IMG/VR virus record: IMGVR_UViG_3300035701_000058
Location: 1 to 47,755 of that record
Strand: one strand, 5' to 3'
DNA: 47,755 nt
From: a virus
The notes under the pieces were generated by a model. That model searched no databases, was not told the origin of the DNA, and saw nothing but the letters and a program-made list of their open reading frames with translations. Positions 31,399 to 39,700 of the stretch are shown here, piece by piece (the first letter of the stretch is position 1; each line of letters starts with the position of its first letter). A program made the translations under genes and the position numbers.

Positions 31399-31863
31399 TT
31401 AAGCCTCCGTTATCGTGTCTGTTCGCTCGACGGTGATGCTCTCCAAGTTGGTCTTGTTCCGCGTATAGAGGATTCGGGCGACCATGATTCCAGTGTTAGC
31501 CGAAGCAGTAGCCGCAGCTCCAGCAAACCAGCCCATCTCTCTGATGTTGATAAGCGCATCATCAGGCGACAAATAATGAATCGTCTTGACAACCCCTGTG
31601 CTCGGGTAACTGCGCGAGGTCGTTATCTTGCGAAATCCTTCGGCAACGAGAGTAGTTTGTCCTATGGCTGGAGCTGTCGCATCGGTTCCTACTGCAAGAT
31701 ATTTAATTTGGCCATCTGTTACCACACCACCCAAGACATCGCGCATCATATTCTTGCCGACGGTCATAAGCAGGTTCTTGAACTCGGCAACGTGAATGAT
31801 TCTACCGTTCAAATCGAAGGTAGTTATCTTGACGTTGGTTGCCCAATGATAATTACTATTCAT
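31399..31863 (-). CDS. Tail-tip structural protein
   Basis: This 154-residue protein has its start set at the ATG at 31863, behind AATGAGGTAAAC, ten bases after the upstream stop; the longer frame to 31932 overlaps that gene. YLAVGTDATAPAIGQTTLVAEGFRK and IREMGWFAGAAATASANTGIMVAR are typical of tail proteins like those of many siphoviruses (LAiGtg..p...dt.L.~E). The protein is probably part of the baseplate or distal tail. Confidence 0.8.
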   Translation of the reverse strand: MNSNYHWATNVKITTFDLNGRIIHVAEFKNLLMTVGKNMMRDVLGGVVTDGQIKYLAVGTDATAPAIGQTTLVAEGFRKITTSRSYPSTGVVKTIHYLSPDDALINIREMGWFAGAAATASANTGIMVARILYTRNKTNLESITVERTDTITEA

Positions 31864-31873
31864 GTTTACCTCA

Positions 31874-33292
31874 TTAGCAAGGATATTTCGATGCGCTCGG
31901 GTAATTTGTGGTCGAAGGAATCTGGCAAGCAAAGGGAGCCTGGGTTATCGTCTCTGCCCACTTCCAGTTGTCCGACTGTGTTTTTGAAATCACGAGGACT
32001 TGCTGCTTGCCTACCATGATTTGATTAACTAAATCTTCTTTCGCGTCGAGCCATGCGCTGAAGAAGGCCGTCCAGTCCTGCTGCGCTGCTCCTTCAATCG
32101 CGTTCACGGTATAGATACACTGGTTCCGAGCGAAGAGGGTTATATCCATGGACTCGATGAGCAGTGGTGTAGCATTAAGTCCATAAGCGGGGTAGGTCAC
32201 ATATACGACTTGCCCTGGAGCCAGCCCATACTTCCAGACTGCAAACGTGAACTGTCTGCCCATCACGGCGAATTTCGTGAGCTTAGAGTTAGCCGCTGCC
32301 CATGCCCCATCTCTCGTGTTAAGATTAGGCTCATCATCTACCCATTCAACGATTCCTGTGCCGCCCTCTATGGCGAGCTGCGCTGTCTGCGCTACTACGT
32401 CCTCAGATAGAGCCAGAATGTCGTACTCTCCGAAGTATGTGAACTCCAGCGCGGCTCCGACTGAAGGGGCTACTGCAGCCGATATAACCGCATCACCTTT
32501 GTTCCAGTAGAAATCTTTGCCTGTATCTATACCCTTAATTCCTACCGTCTTGACCACAGTATTTATTTTGCAGGTCGGGACTTGGTTGAGGGGGAAGCTC
32601 ATCGGCCACGCTTTGATTATGCCATCGCCTGTTCGAGTTTCTACCTGCGAAGATGTAGTATCGCGGCCTGCGCGGATATATTGCCTGTTTCGATATTGCG
32701 GATTCTTCTTGCTCAAATGGCAACTGCCTTTGATAATATCGAGTGCGGAAACGGCAAAAGGGGCTGAGGTCGTGGTGGGGGGAATAAACCAGAGCGCCTT
32801 GTTCCTGTCGATGTACCAGATATAACCAGACTTCTCGGCCAGAGCATCGAACGCCTTGCTGACCTGCGCATAGTTTATCACCGTCTCCAGAATAGTTGAA
32901 CCTGCCTGAATAGAGCCCACAGTGATACCTTCGTCCGTCAGGTACTTCGTCACGAGGTCTTGGACTATGTAGCCTGCGGTTTGGCTCAGGTAAGATTCTG
33001 CAGCTAATCTTTTGTCGGCAAGATAATGCCAGTCCACACATTTAAGGGTGTGCAAAAGAACGGTCGAATGAGGGATTCGGGTAATCGGGTCTGGGGTATC
33101 AACAAAGCCTCCAAAGACCAGATTGGTATTATCGTAAACCGTGACCTTCTGGCCTTTGACATAGTTGGCCGTCCCAGGCGCATCATACACCACGAACTCA
33201 GCCGTGCTTCTCATGCCTATAGCATCATGCAGCTTCAGGCTTCGCTTCTGCATGATGATAGGGACATCGGTAACTTTTGAGATTATGGTCAT
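31874..33292 (-). CDS. Tail protein (distal tail/baseplate hub type)
   Basis: This 472-residue protein is coupled by ATGA to the tape measure. The N-terminus is beta-rich with a domain (VTVYDNTNLVFGGFVDTPDPI, residues 50-70) like the first domain of gp27-type hubs. The centre holds AGYIVQDLVTKYLTDEGITVGSI and FDALAEKSGYIWYIDRNKALWFIPP, which are also hub signatures. It probably links the tube to the tip. No protease or lysozyme domain was identified. Confidence 0.8.
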   Translation of the reverse strand: MTIISKVTDVPIIMQKRSLKLHDAIGMRSTAEFVVYDAPGTANYVKGQKVTVYDNTNLVFGGFVDTPDPITRIPHSTVLLHTLKCVDWHYLADKRLAAESYLSQTAGYIVQDLVTKYLTDEGITVGSIQAGSTILETVINYAQVSKAFDALAEKSGYIWYIDRNKALWFIPPTTTSAPFAVSALDIIKGSCHLSKKNPQYRNRQYIRAGRDTTSSQVETRTGDGIIKAWPMSFPLNQVPTCKINTVVKTVGIKGIDTGKDFYWNKGDAVISAAVAPSVGAALEFTYFGEYDILALSEDVVAQTAQLAIEGGTGIVEWVDDEPNLNTRDGAWAAANSKLTKFAVMGRQFTFAVWKYGLAPGQVVYVTYPAYGLNATPLLIESMDITLFARNQCIYTVNAIEGAAQQDWTAFFSAWLDAKEDLVNQIMVGKQQVLVISKTQSDNWKWAETITQAPFACQIPSTTNYPSASKYPC

Positions 33293-36200
33293 GTTCTTAT
33301 GCCCTGGCGCAAATAGATCGTGTCAACGATTGCTTGGCCGACCTTGTGAATGTCGGCTTCTTCTCTGACCACCAACTCGGCGACATTGACGTTAATCGAA
33401 ATAGCTTGCGCTGGAGCCGTCTGGTTCATTGGCACGAGCAGAGCAGCCAGTTTGTCAAAAGGAAATACGACTTCGGGGATAATTGGAGTCTGCCGTTCTT
33501 TGAACAAGGAGGCCAACGTATCGAAAGCCTGACGGACCTCGCGGACTATCGGCGCTTGCCCTTGACCGAGCAATCCTGCCAATTCCGTAAGAGGGAATGG
33601 GGATTGGGGAACAATTGGCGGCTTTTCTGCTATCAGGTTAGCCAGTTTATCGAGAGCAAAACGAAGTTCTCCGACTATTGGAGTCTGGGTATCGCTTAAA
33701 ATGGTTGCCAGTTTGTCCAGAGGAAACTCCACCGGCGGAGCTTCAGGAACTTTCTGATTCGTTATCAGAGCCGCCAGCTCGTCAACAGGAAAGACGGGAG
33801 CAGGGATTACAGGCGGTTCCTGCGACCTCAGGAGACCAGCCACGCCGTCAAGGGCTTCCTTGACCTCGGCTATAATAGGAGTCTGCTGGTCTTTTAATAA
33901 TGCAGAGAGTTCATCCAGCGGAAAAGGCTCTGGTACTTTGGGTTCCTGCTGCCCACTCAATATACCAGCGAGTTTATCGAGCGCAAGTCGGACTTCCTGA
34001 ATAAAAGGAGCTTGTGCATCACTCAGCCGGGCTGCCATATCAGCCAGAGGGAACACGATGTCAGGTAATTTAGTTGAACGTTCATCCCTCAACAGAGCTG
34101 CCAGTTTCTCGAATGGGAATAATACCTCGACAACCTTACTGGCAGCGGCGCCCTTAAGCAGACTTGCCAGTTTATCAAGGGGCAAGACGGCTTCGGGAGC
34201 TTTCTCCCCCACAAGTAGGACGGTGGGCTTCATGGCAATAGCGCCGTGCTGGGCAGGGGTAACATATGCCCCATAACCTGGAACCTCAGTAGGAGAAGTT
34301 GGAGGTGGTACGTTGGGAGTATTCGCTATCGCCCTTGCTGCTTCTTCCGCTGCGGTTTTTACCCGACCCAACGCAGTTTCAAGGTCATTGGCTGTAGTCT
34401 TTGCAACGAACAGGCTGTTCTCCAGAACCAGGATTCCGTCACTCTGAGTTTCGAGAACATCGGCGACCTTATCGTTTATAATATCGAGTTGGCCTTGCAC
34501 AAGCCCGATTGCAGTAGCATAATTATTGACCACTACTTTCTGAGCATCGAGGTTAGTTGTGGCCGTAGCGAGTTCAGTATTGGCCGTTTTCAAGCCTTCA
34601 AACAAAACCCCACCCGGCGCAAGGCTTATCCCTATTGTCTGTATCTCATCCCATGCGGGACCGAACATCGTTTCTACATTGAGTCCCTGAACTGTCTCGA
34701 CGCCTTCCTTTAGCTTGTATAGCTGGGGAGCAAACTCAATATCTCGCGTGAGCTCTAATTCACGGCGTAGCTTTTCGAGGCGGTCTATCTCGTCTTGGCC
34801 AGTAAAGTAAAGCTCGCCAACCTTAGACTTCTCCAGCTCCAATTTCATAAGCTGCTGGTCAATGTCGAATATCTGGTCCTCGTATGCCTGCATCCCTTCG
34901 AGCCGAGGACTGGATAACTCACTCAGCCTGCGATTAGCCGAATCAATGGCCTTCTCGCAATCGCTGACTTTCTTCTCGGCGTCACTATAGGCCTTCTCCA
35001 ATCTTTTTAATTCAGTCTCGGCATCTTTCGAGGCTTTATTCAAACCCTTCAAGACACCGTTGAGATTGGCAATCTCCTCTTTGTAACCCGCAGCGTTCTT
35101 CTGTGTATTAGAGTATAGGTCTTGCGCGTCCGCAATTTGCTTATTCAAGGCTTCCTGCTGGTCTGCATTGGCTGAGATGTCTTTGCCTAATGTCTCTTGC
35201 TGCAGAGCATTAAGAGCCTGCGCTTCCGCGAGAGCCTTGGTCTGGTCTGCTAGTGCCTTAGTCGCTGCTGCCGCTTCTTTCTCGGCATCAGTTAATTCCT
35301 TCACAGGTGCGCTGGCTCCAGTGAGAATCCGCATGAGCCAACTCACGCCATCGCCAATAATCTTGAATGACTTTACGAAGAAGCTGGTTATCTTATCCCA
35401 ATGTCTCCAGAGTACAAGTCCGACAGTGATAAGCAATCCAATCGCCGTGATTATCAGACCGATGGGGTTAGCGTTCATCGCTACATTCAAAAGCCATTGA
35501 GCTGCGGTAAGAACTGTTAGGACTCCACGCAAGGCCGTACCAGCAATCGTAAGGGCTACGAGAGCGACTTTATGCAGGATAAGCTGGACTGTGGAACTCA
35601 TCACGATAGCCTTAAACCCTGTCCATAATTGGATGAGCTTTGGCCACTGGCCAATCATCACGAGAGATGTGCCAATTACCAAAGCTAAAGCTCCAGCCAG
35701 AACAGCCAGTACAACGCCCATCGTCTTGACTGGACTCGGGATTTTATTGAACCAAGAGATGAGCGTACTCAAAGCATCGGCGAGAGTTTTTACTATCGGC
35801 AGAAGCACAGAGCCGATAGATTCCATAACCGTATCTATTGAGTTCTTGATCTGAGCCATCGCCCCGGCTGTACTCTTGCCGTACTTTTCGGCGGTCCCCC
35901 CGACCCTTGCCTGTATTGCAGCGAGGGCTTCGCTCGCGCTGGCTCCTTCTTTAAGGATGATGCCATAGCGAGCCAGCATCGTAGTATTGCCCTGCGCCAC
36001 CTTTCCTACCAGCATGGAGGCCGTTGCAAGGTCGATTCCCTTTGCAGCAGCCAGGTCAAGCGCAAGAGGGAGGAGCTTCAGGGACTTTTCATAGTCTCCG
36101 GTGATGTTGACAAGTTGAATCAGGGCTTCGTAGAGCTTATCATGGCTGACTGAACTTGCCTTCTCTGTCGCCATCATAAAGTCGTCAAGCGGCTTTTTTA

Positions 36201-36489
36201 CCTGCTCGAAGCTCACCCCGACATTACTCAGAATTGAGGATAGGCGAATGAGCATGGCTTCTTCATCGGCTGCACCCTTAACGGCTAACCCCAAGAACGC
36301 AGTTATGCCAGCGCCGATTCCAGTTATAGCAACGCCCACTTTGGTCATTTCGGCTGCTGCCAGTGCAGTACTTTTTGATTGCTCTTGCAGCCTTTTCAGG
36401 TCGGCATTGAGTTTCTGCATACCGCTGTCAAAATCTGATAAATCTATGCCCACGCGGAGCATCGCGTCGCCAATATTTATTCCAGCCAT
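33289..36489 (-). CDS. Tape measure protein with expanded C-terminal repeats
   Basis: This is a 1066-residue protein. Residues about 1-240 are helical; hydrophobic segments lie near 46-70, 250-280 and 297-360. A coiled coil runs from about 385 to 560. Near 745 it has QHGAIAMKPTVLLVGEKAPEAVLPLDKL, the common tape-measure motif GE.gPEavlPL. From there to about 1020 it contains about twelve 21-23-residue repeats (P-x-V-F-P-L-D-K-L-A-x-L-L). At about 0.15 nm per residue the tail would be near 160 nm. It starts by TAATG overlap with the chaperone T frame. Confidence 0.92.
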   Translation of the reverse strand: MAGINIGDAMLRVGIDLSDFDSGMQKLNADLKRLQEQSKSTALAAAEMTKVGVAITGIGAGITAFLGLAVKGAADEEAMLIRLSSILSNVGVSFEQVKKPLDDFMMATEKASSVSHDKLYEALIQLVNITGDYEKSLKLLPLALDLAAAKGIDLATASMLVGKVAQGNTTMLARYGIILKEGASASEALAAIQARVGGTAEKYGKSTAGAMAQIKNSIDTVMESIGSVLLPIVKTLADALSTLISWFNKIPSPVKTMGVVLAVLAGALALVIGTSLVMIGQWPKLIQLWTGFKAIVMSSTVQLILHKVALVALTIAGTALRGVLTVLTAAQWLLNVAMNANPIGLIITAIGLLITVGLVLWRHWDKITSFFVKSFKIIGDGVSWLMRILTGASAPVKELTDAEKEAAAATKALADQTKALAEAQALNALQQETLGKDISANADQQEALNKQIADAQDLYSNTQKNAAGYKEEIANLNGVLKGLNKASKDAETELKRLEKAYSDAEKKVSDCEKAIDSANRRLSELSSPRLEGMQAYEDQIFDIDQQLMKLELEKSKVGELYFTGQDEIDRLEKLRRELELTRDIEFAPQLYKLKEGVETVQGLNVETMFGPAWDEIQTIGISLAPGGVLFEGLKTANTELATATTNLDAQKVVVNNYATAIGLVQGQLDIINDKVADVLETQSDGILVLENSLFVAKTTANDLETALGRVKTAAEEAARAIANTPNVPPPTSPTEVPGYGAYVTPAQHGAIAMKPTVLLVGEKAPEAVLPLDKLASLLKGAAASKVVEVLFPFEKLAALLRDERSTKLPDIVFPLADMAARLSDAQAPFIQEVRLALDKLAGILSGQQEPKVPEPFPLDELSALLKDQQTPIIAEVKEALDGVAGLLRSQEPPVIPAPVFPVDELAALITNQKVPEAPPVEFPLDKLATILSDTQTPIVGELRFALDKLANLIAEKPPIVPQSPFPLTELAGLLGQGQAPIVREVRQAFDTLASLFKERQTPIIPEVVFPFDKLAALLVPMNQTAPAQAISINVNVAELVVREEADIHKVGQAIVDTIYLRQGIRT

Positions 36490-37108
36490 TATTTATGCTC
36501 CCACTTCACGTTATCGCCCATCTGTCTGAATAGTTCTATGTCGGAGACAGCTTGGTTCGGATTGCCGCCTTTGACCGCTTCTACGAGTTTGTTTTTGCGG
36601 ACAACGAGCTTCGCGATCATCAAGTCAAGCAACTCATCAGTCCAGTTAGAAGCTATATAGTCCGGCGCTAATCCCCATTCAGCCAACAGGAATTCAAAGG
36701 CTTCTCCTATTGTGAGAGTTTCGACAGGCTCGCGGTCAGGCTTTTTGCGAAAGGGCTTATGGCAAAAGTCACTACCTCCCCGAAGGCTTTGCCCAACTCC
36801 GCATCAGTCGCGATGGCCTCAATATGCTCGCGGTCTAGCTTCATAGCATAGCCGAAGAATAGGTCGGCTACATCGTCCGCCATAACCACGAGCATATTGT
36901 TAATGGCCTTTGCAAATTCATCGGGTGAATCGGTATTGACCTTTGACTGCTGGGCATATTCCGGCAACTTCGACAGAACTTTGACCAGCTTAGTTCGCCA
37001 CTTCCTCGATTCCCCTATGGGAAGGGGGTCTATATCGTATTCCTCGCCGCCGAGAACCACCTTGATTGGTGCTCTGAGAAGTTTATCTTCTTCACTTCTC
37101 TCTACCAT
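36489..37108 (-). CDS. Tail assembly chaperone G-T fusion (-1 frameshift product)
   Basis: The first 122 codons are those of the 133-residue G frame. A -1 shift at GCAAAAAGC (36748-36740) enters an open frame that gives KKPDREPVETLTIGEAFEFL and then LAEWGLAPDYIASNWTDELLDLMI. It ends at 36489 in a TAATG overlap with the tape measure. The fusion would be 206 residues. Position before the tape measure, size and overlap are exactly those of lambda G/GT-type pairs. Only the slip site itself is inferred. Confidence 0.75.
36707..37108 (-). CDS. Tail assembly chaperone G
   Basis: This 133-residue protein starts after GGGGGACGT. It begins MVERSEEDKLLRAPIKVVLGG and carries the tape-measure chaperone text (GEEYDIDPLPIGESRKWRTKLVKVL). 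It lies between the tail tube and the tape measure. It coats the tape measure during tail assembly and leaves when the tube polymerises. Its final 12 codons overlap the extension frame. Confidence 0.82.
   Translation of the reverse strand: MVERSEEDKLLRAPIKVVLGGEEYDIDPLPIGESRKWRTKLVKVLSKLPEYAQQSKVNTDSPDEFAKAINNMLVVMADDVADLFFGYAMKLDREHIEAIATDAELGKAFGEVVTFAISPFAKSLTASLSKLSQ
36740..36749 (-). other. -1 frameshift slip site
   Basis: On the minus strand the bases are CGCAAAAAGC. Frame 0 reads GCA AAA AGC; frame -1 reads CGC AAA AAG. A lysyl-tRNA on AAA can move back one base and still pair fully with AAA. No downstream stem-loop was worked out by eye. Confidence 0.6.
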
Positions 37109-37118
37109 ACGTCCCCCT

Positions 37119-37607
37119 TTACGAAGTGGAATCTGTCAGGGTCATTACGTTCTGGCCTGTCTCTTTTAGCGCGGTGAATGTTACTGGAACGACCGTCTTT
37201 TCGTCGCGCTTGTAGGACATGCCTACTCGGCCAGAGGCGATGCACTTGTAGAACTCTATCGTCCTGTTGAACCCTGCGGGGTTCTTGCCCACAACGCGGA
37301 TACTCATTTCTTTGAGTACCCCGGCACCGACACTCACAACCGAGCCAGCCAATACCGAGCCAGCCATCGCCTTGTCCATGTTGAACAGGGTAGACTCCGC
37401 AAGGTTGGCCGTGATTTCGATAGTCTCTTTGGTTATCATGGCCTTCAGCGGATTGACTTCTTCCTCTACCTCGATGAAGGCAAAGGACGGCTCATAGCTT
37501 ATTTGAACCCCGTCTTCTGTGTAGCCCACATTGACGTAACTTCCGCCGATAGGATAGCGGATTTCGAGTGTGGCCACTCCCACTAATACGTTTGCAACTG
37601 TGCCCAT
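37119..37607 (-). CDS. Major tail tube protein
   Basis: This 162-residue protein starts after GGAGGCGTAAAA. The text MGTVANVLVGVATLEIRYPIGGSYVNVGYTEDGVQISYE is a strand-rich start typical of tail tube subunits, followed by FAFIEVEEEVNPLKAMITKETIEITANLAES. The C-terminus has ASGRVGMSYKRDEKTVVPVTFTAL, again typical. It lies just ahead of the chaperone genes. Hundreds of copies form the tube. The strong ribosome binding site agrees with high expression. Confidence 0.88.
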   Translation of the reverse strand: MGTVANVLVGVATLEIRYPIGGSYVNVGYTEDGVQISYEPSFAFIEVEEEVNPLKAMITKETIEITANLAESTLFNMDKAMAGSVLAGSVVSVGAGVLKEMSIRVVGKNPAGFNRTIEFYKCIASGRVGMSYKRDEKTVVPVTFTALKETGQNVMTLTDSTS

Positions 37608-37636
37608 TTTTACGCCTCCATTACAGTTTTATTTTT

Positions 37637-37990
37637 CTAGCCCACTCGAACAGCCAGCAATTTGTCGCCAGCATTGCCTACTGTAGGATCGAGGGCTACC
37701 TGTCCGCTTGCATTGTTGAACATTTCAGGATTCCAGGGACCGAGCATTGCTTGCTTCCCTGCCGCTACTACGTTTGTAAGGGTCTCTGTGCGCCCATGAG
37801 AGCAAGCTACGGCGGTAACTGTCCAGGTGTCACCTGTTACTGCCTGAATGAAAAGCACCGTCTTGCCATCGTTGGGAACTAGGAATTTGTCAGTCCCTGC
37901 CGCGTTACCGGCTAAAGCACTGGCATGAGCCGCCATATCCAGTAGTCCGGCCTTGCTTGCGACCACCACTGTCATTGTCTGGTCTGCCAT
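37637..37990 (-). CDS. Small structural protein upstream of the tail tube
   Basis: This 117-residue protein has its start set at the ATG at 37990, behind AGGAGGAAACAGAT. The longer frame to 38020 runs into a terminator. It is Ala/Val/Thr-rich with strands such as TVLFIQAVTGDTWTVTAV and ends in GNAGDKLLAVRVG. It reads like a beta-sandwich decoration or minor tail protein. Its leader of about 150 bases is the most complex in the late block. No family is recognised. Confidence 0.75.
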   Translation of the reverse strand: MADQTMTVVVASKAGLLDMAAHASALAGNAAGTDKFLVPNDGKTVLFIQAVTGDTWTVTAVACSHGRTETLTNVVAAGKQAMLGPWNPEMFNNASGQVALDPTVGNAGDKLLAVRVG

Positions 37991-38024
37991 ATCTGTTTCC
38001 TCCTTTATGTTTTTTGCCAATTAA

Positions 38025-38048
38025 AAAGCCGCCCTTTCGAGCAGCTTT
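38025..38048 (-). terminator. Terminator-like hairpin in the leader of the small structural gene
   Basis: AAAGCCGC (38025-38032) pairs with GCAGCTTT (38041-38048) with one G-U pair and an eight-base loop. On the minus strand TTAATT follows. It lies between the three-codon minigene and the next gene's ribosome binding site. It may be an attenuator. Confidence 0.5.
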
Positions 38049-38078
38049 CGCCTGGGTTATTTAATTGTCTATTTTAAG

Positions 38079-38100
38079 TTATCTCATACTCTCCCCTCCT
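38079..38100 (-). other. Three-codon minigene with perfect ribosome binding site
   Basis: AGGAGG (38100-38095) is followed after seven bases by ATG AGA TAA (38087-38079). The spacing is ideal and the frame stops after one arginine codon. It looks like a lambda bar-type minigene or a leader that sets ribosome occupancy next to the hairpin at 38025-38048. Confidence 0.45.
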
Positions 38101-38106
38101 ATTCGG

Positions 38107-38146
38107 TATATTACTATTAATAATATATTACTGATATATTACTATT
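38107..38146. repeat. AT-rich repeats of TATATTACT
   Basis: TATATTACT occurs at 38107-38115, 38124-38132 and 38135-38143. The first and third extend to TATATTACTATT. This block of about 40 bases is much richer in A and T than its surroundings and overlaps the end of the upstream tail gene. It may be a protein-binding array or a leader element. Confidence 0.5.
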
Positions 38147-38564
38147 CGGCTCGTATCATCACCGAAAAAAATGTCAGGCACCTGTAATAATTCGGGATCT
38201 CGGCGTCCTGCAGGTCCATGCCCTGAACCTCTTCGCTTGCTCCAAGGATGTAATACGTATTGCCGCCTACTACTACCGCCGTCCGTTCAAGCCCCTGCAA
38301 ATTATCGTAGAGGGCACGATATACTTGGCGAGCTACAAGAGGCGTAATCGCCCATGAATCTATTTGGAAGCTGGGCGATATTATTCCAGCAATGTAGGAA
38401 CTAGACCTACCCCCTCGCACAAAAAAACCGACAGCAGGAAGCAAGCAACCCTCTGGCAATCTTGGGCAATATATCCTTGGCGTAGCACCGCCTATTAGGC
38501 TAGTCAATGCCCCACAAGTCACCAAATAAGCACGAAGAATGCTATTCACATCTGCGATTGCCAT
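38142..38564 (-). CDS. Tail completion/terminator protein (DUF3168-like)
   Basis: This 140-residue protein reads LRAYLVTCGALTSLIGGATPRIYCPRLPEGCLLPAVGFFVRGG at the start, then SFQIDSWAITPLVARQVYRALYDNLQG and a C-terminal YYRCLTFFSVMIR. This is the DUF3168 layout (l...l..l.g..griy...ap.g..lP.i.y...), known for tail completion proteins. The start overlaps the HNH stop (TAATG). It comes before the tail tube, as usual. Confidence 0.85.
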   Translation of the reverse strand: MAIADVNSILRAYLVTCGALTSLIGGATPRIYCPRLPEGCLLPAVGFFVRGGRSSSYIAGIISPSFQIDSWAITPLVARQVYRALYDNLQGLERTAVVVGGNTYYILGASEEVQGMDLQDAEIPNYYRCLTFFSVMIRAE

Positions 38565-39154
38565 TATTTTATCCCTATCGAGATTTCTGCCATTTCAGTA
38601 ATTTCAGATTTATTGGCAAATTGATCCATCGCATCCTTGTAACCCTTCTCATAACCATCCGCAAGTCCCTTTTGGTAGCCACTGATAAATCCCTCAATGT
38701 GTTCCGACATGTGCTTACTGCGAGAACTAATCAATTCCAGATTTTCTATACGATTGTCTGTTTTGTCTCCATTCCTGTGATGGACAAGTTCTGTAGATTC
38801 AAGGCATCTACCCAAGAATTTCGCCATTATGAGCCGATGTCCATACACATAATGGTCTCTTTTGTGGGTCATTGCATAATAGGGATCATCAGGAGTAAGG
38901 CTTATTGATATATATCCATCTCCCCTATGTCTGATACCACCTCGCCATTGAGGATTGTTTTCACGCCTACTCTTTAATCCTCGATCTTTGTCAGCGCAAA
39001 GTTTACATCGTTGACTTATTGACTCCCCCATCCTTGCCCCAATCCATCCTTCCTTGCCACAATCTAAGCAGGCGTGCCATATAAAAGCCTCATTTCGCTG
39101 ACTTATACTCTTTCCGATTTCCCTACCTCGTCTTACCTCGCCAATCTCAGGCAC
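38564..39154 (-). CDS. HNH homing-type endonuclease, second copy
   Basis: This 196-residue protein starts at a GTG (MPEIGEVRRGREIG). It has zinc Cys at 29/32 and 50/53, then YGHRLIM near 104-110, VHHRNGD at 124-130 and DNRIENLEL at 133-141. The end differs from its paralogue at 5790-6329: instead of a coiled coil it carries FISGYQKGLADGYEKGYKDAM, with three GY-K repeats. It splits the neck genes, between the HK97 gp10-like gene with its small neighbour and the tail completion gene. It is probably a mobile element. Confidence 0.9.
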   Translation of the reverse strand: MPEIGEVRRGREIGKSISQRNEAFIWHACLDCGKEGWIGARMGESISQRCKLCADKDRGLKSRRENNPQWRGGIRHRGDGYISISLTPDDPYYAMTHKRDHYVYGHRLIMAKFLGRCLESTELVHHRNGDKTDNRIENLELISSRSKHMSEHIEGFISGYQKGLADGYEKGYKDAMDQFANKSEITEMAEISIGIK

Positions 39155-39317
39155 TTTTGCGCCCCCTTTCTCGATAACCTTTAGCAGGGTCGCCTCGCTG
39201 CCTGTTCTTCCAGTAGCCCAATGAAGACAATTCCTTTTTGAGCACCTTGAAAAGTTCCTGATGGCGCTCTAACTGGCTTATCTCCTTCGCCAACTGTTCT
39301 AAGTCTACCCTGCTCAT
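39147..39317 (-). CDS. Small helical protein
   Basis: A frame from the ATG at 39317 gives 56 residues: MSRVDLEQLAKEISQLERHQELFKVLKKEL, a clear amphipathic helix, then a basic end with GYRERGRKSA. Its stop overlaps the HNH start by eight bases. There is only a weak ribosome binding site, but the codons are protein-like throughout. No family is recognised. Confidence 0.5.
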   Translation of the reverse strand: MSRVDLEQLAKEISQLERHQELFKVLKKELSSLGYWKNRQRGDPAKGYRERGRKSA

Positions 39318-39349
39318 GTCTATATTTTACCATTAAGCAGAGGTTAACG

Positions 39350-39700
39350 TCAAGCCCCCAGATACTTTTTAATGAGCTCACTTACTTTCTCAGGAGTAAA
39401 ATTCAAATCCAGGGCTGGCTTAAAATATGGTCTTGCCGCGACAAAACTCCCCGACTTGGTGAAATGACCAGTTTCCAGGAAGCCGCCGTACCCTGATGTA
39501 GAGAATACCTGTCCTTGCAAACCCTGTACCTCAGATGCTATAGACCTCGCATTATTGCCAGTCAGCCAGGGTGAACCCGATATGGTGTCGTGGTGTATAT
39601 CTACGATGACATCTACCATCGTCGCCTCTGCCGCTGCTTTGACCGCTTTATCAACAGCGTCAATCCTTATGTTGGTTGCGAAATCGAATCTAATCTTCAC
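39350..39700 (-). CDS. HK97 gp10-like head-tail protein
   Basis: This 116-residue protein has its start set at the GTG at 39700, overlapping the upstream stop as TAGTG. VKIRFDFATNIRIDAVDKAVKAAAEATMVDVIVDIHHDT... then SPWLTGNNARSIAS, GGFLETGHFTKSGSFVAARPYFKPAL match HK97 gp10-type connector/minor tail proteins. It typically joins the head completion proteins to the tail. Its order in the cluster is as expected. Confidence 0.82.
   Translation of the reverse strand: MKIRFDFATNIRIDAVDKAVKAAAEATMVDVIVDIHHDTISGSPWLTGNNARSIASEVQGLQGQVFSTSGYGGFLETGHFTKSGSFVAARPYFKPALDLNFTPEKVSELIKKYLGA

Noticed and set aside
32535-33041. 168-residue minus-strand frame inside the tail hub gene
   Set aside because: It is a shadow of the real hub frame on the same strand and has no start signal or coherent protein features.
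39181-39381. 66-residue frame on the minus strand
   Set aside because: It overlaps the gp10-like gene end and a better 56-residue frame (39147-39317) that has protein-like composition and HNH overlap.
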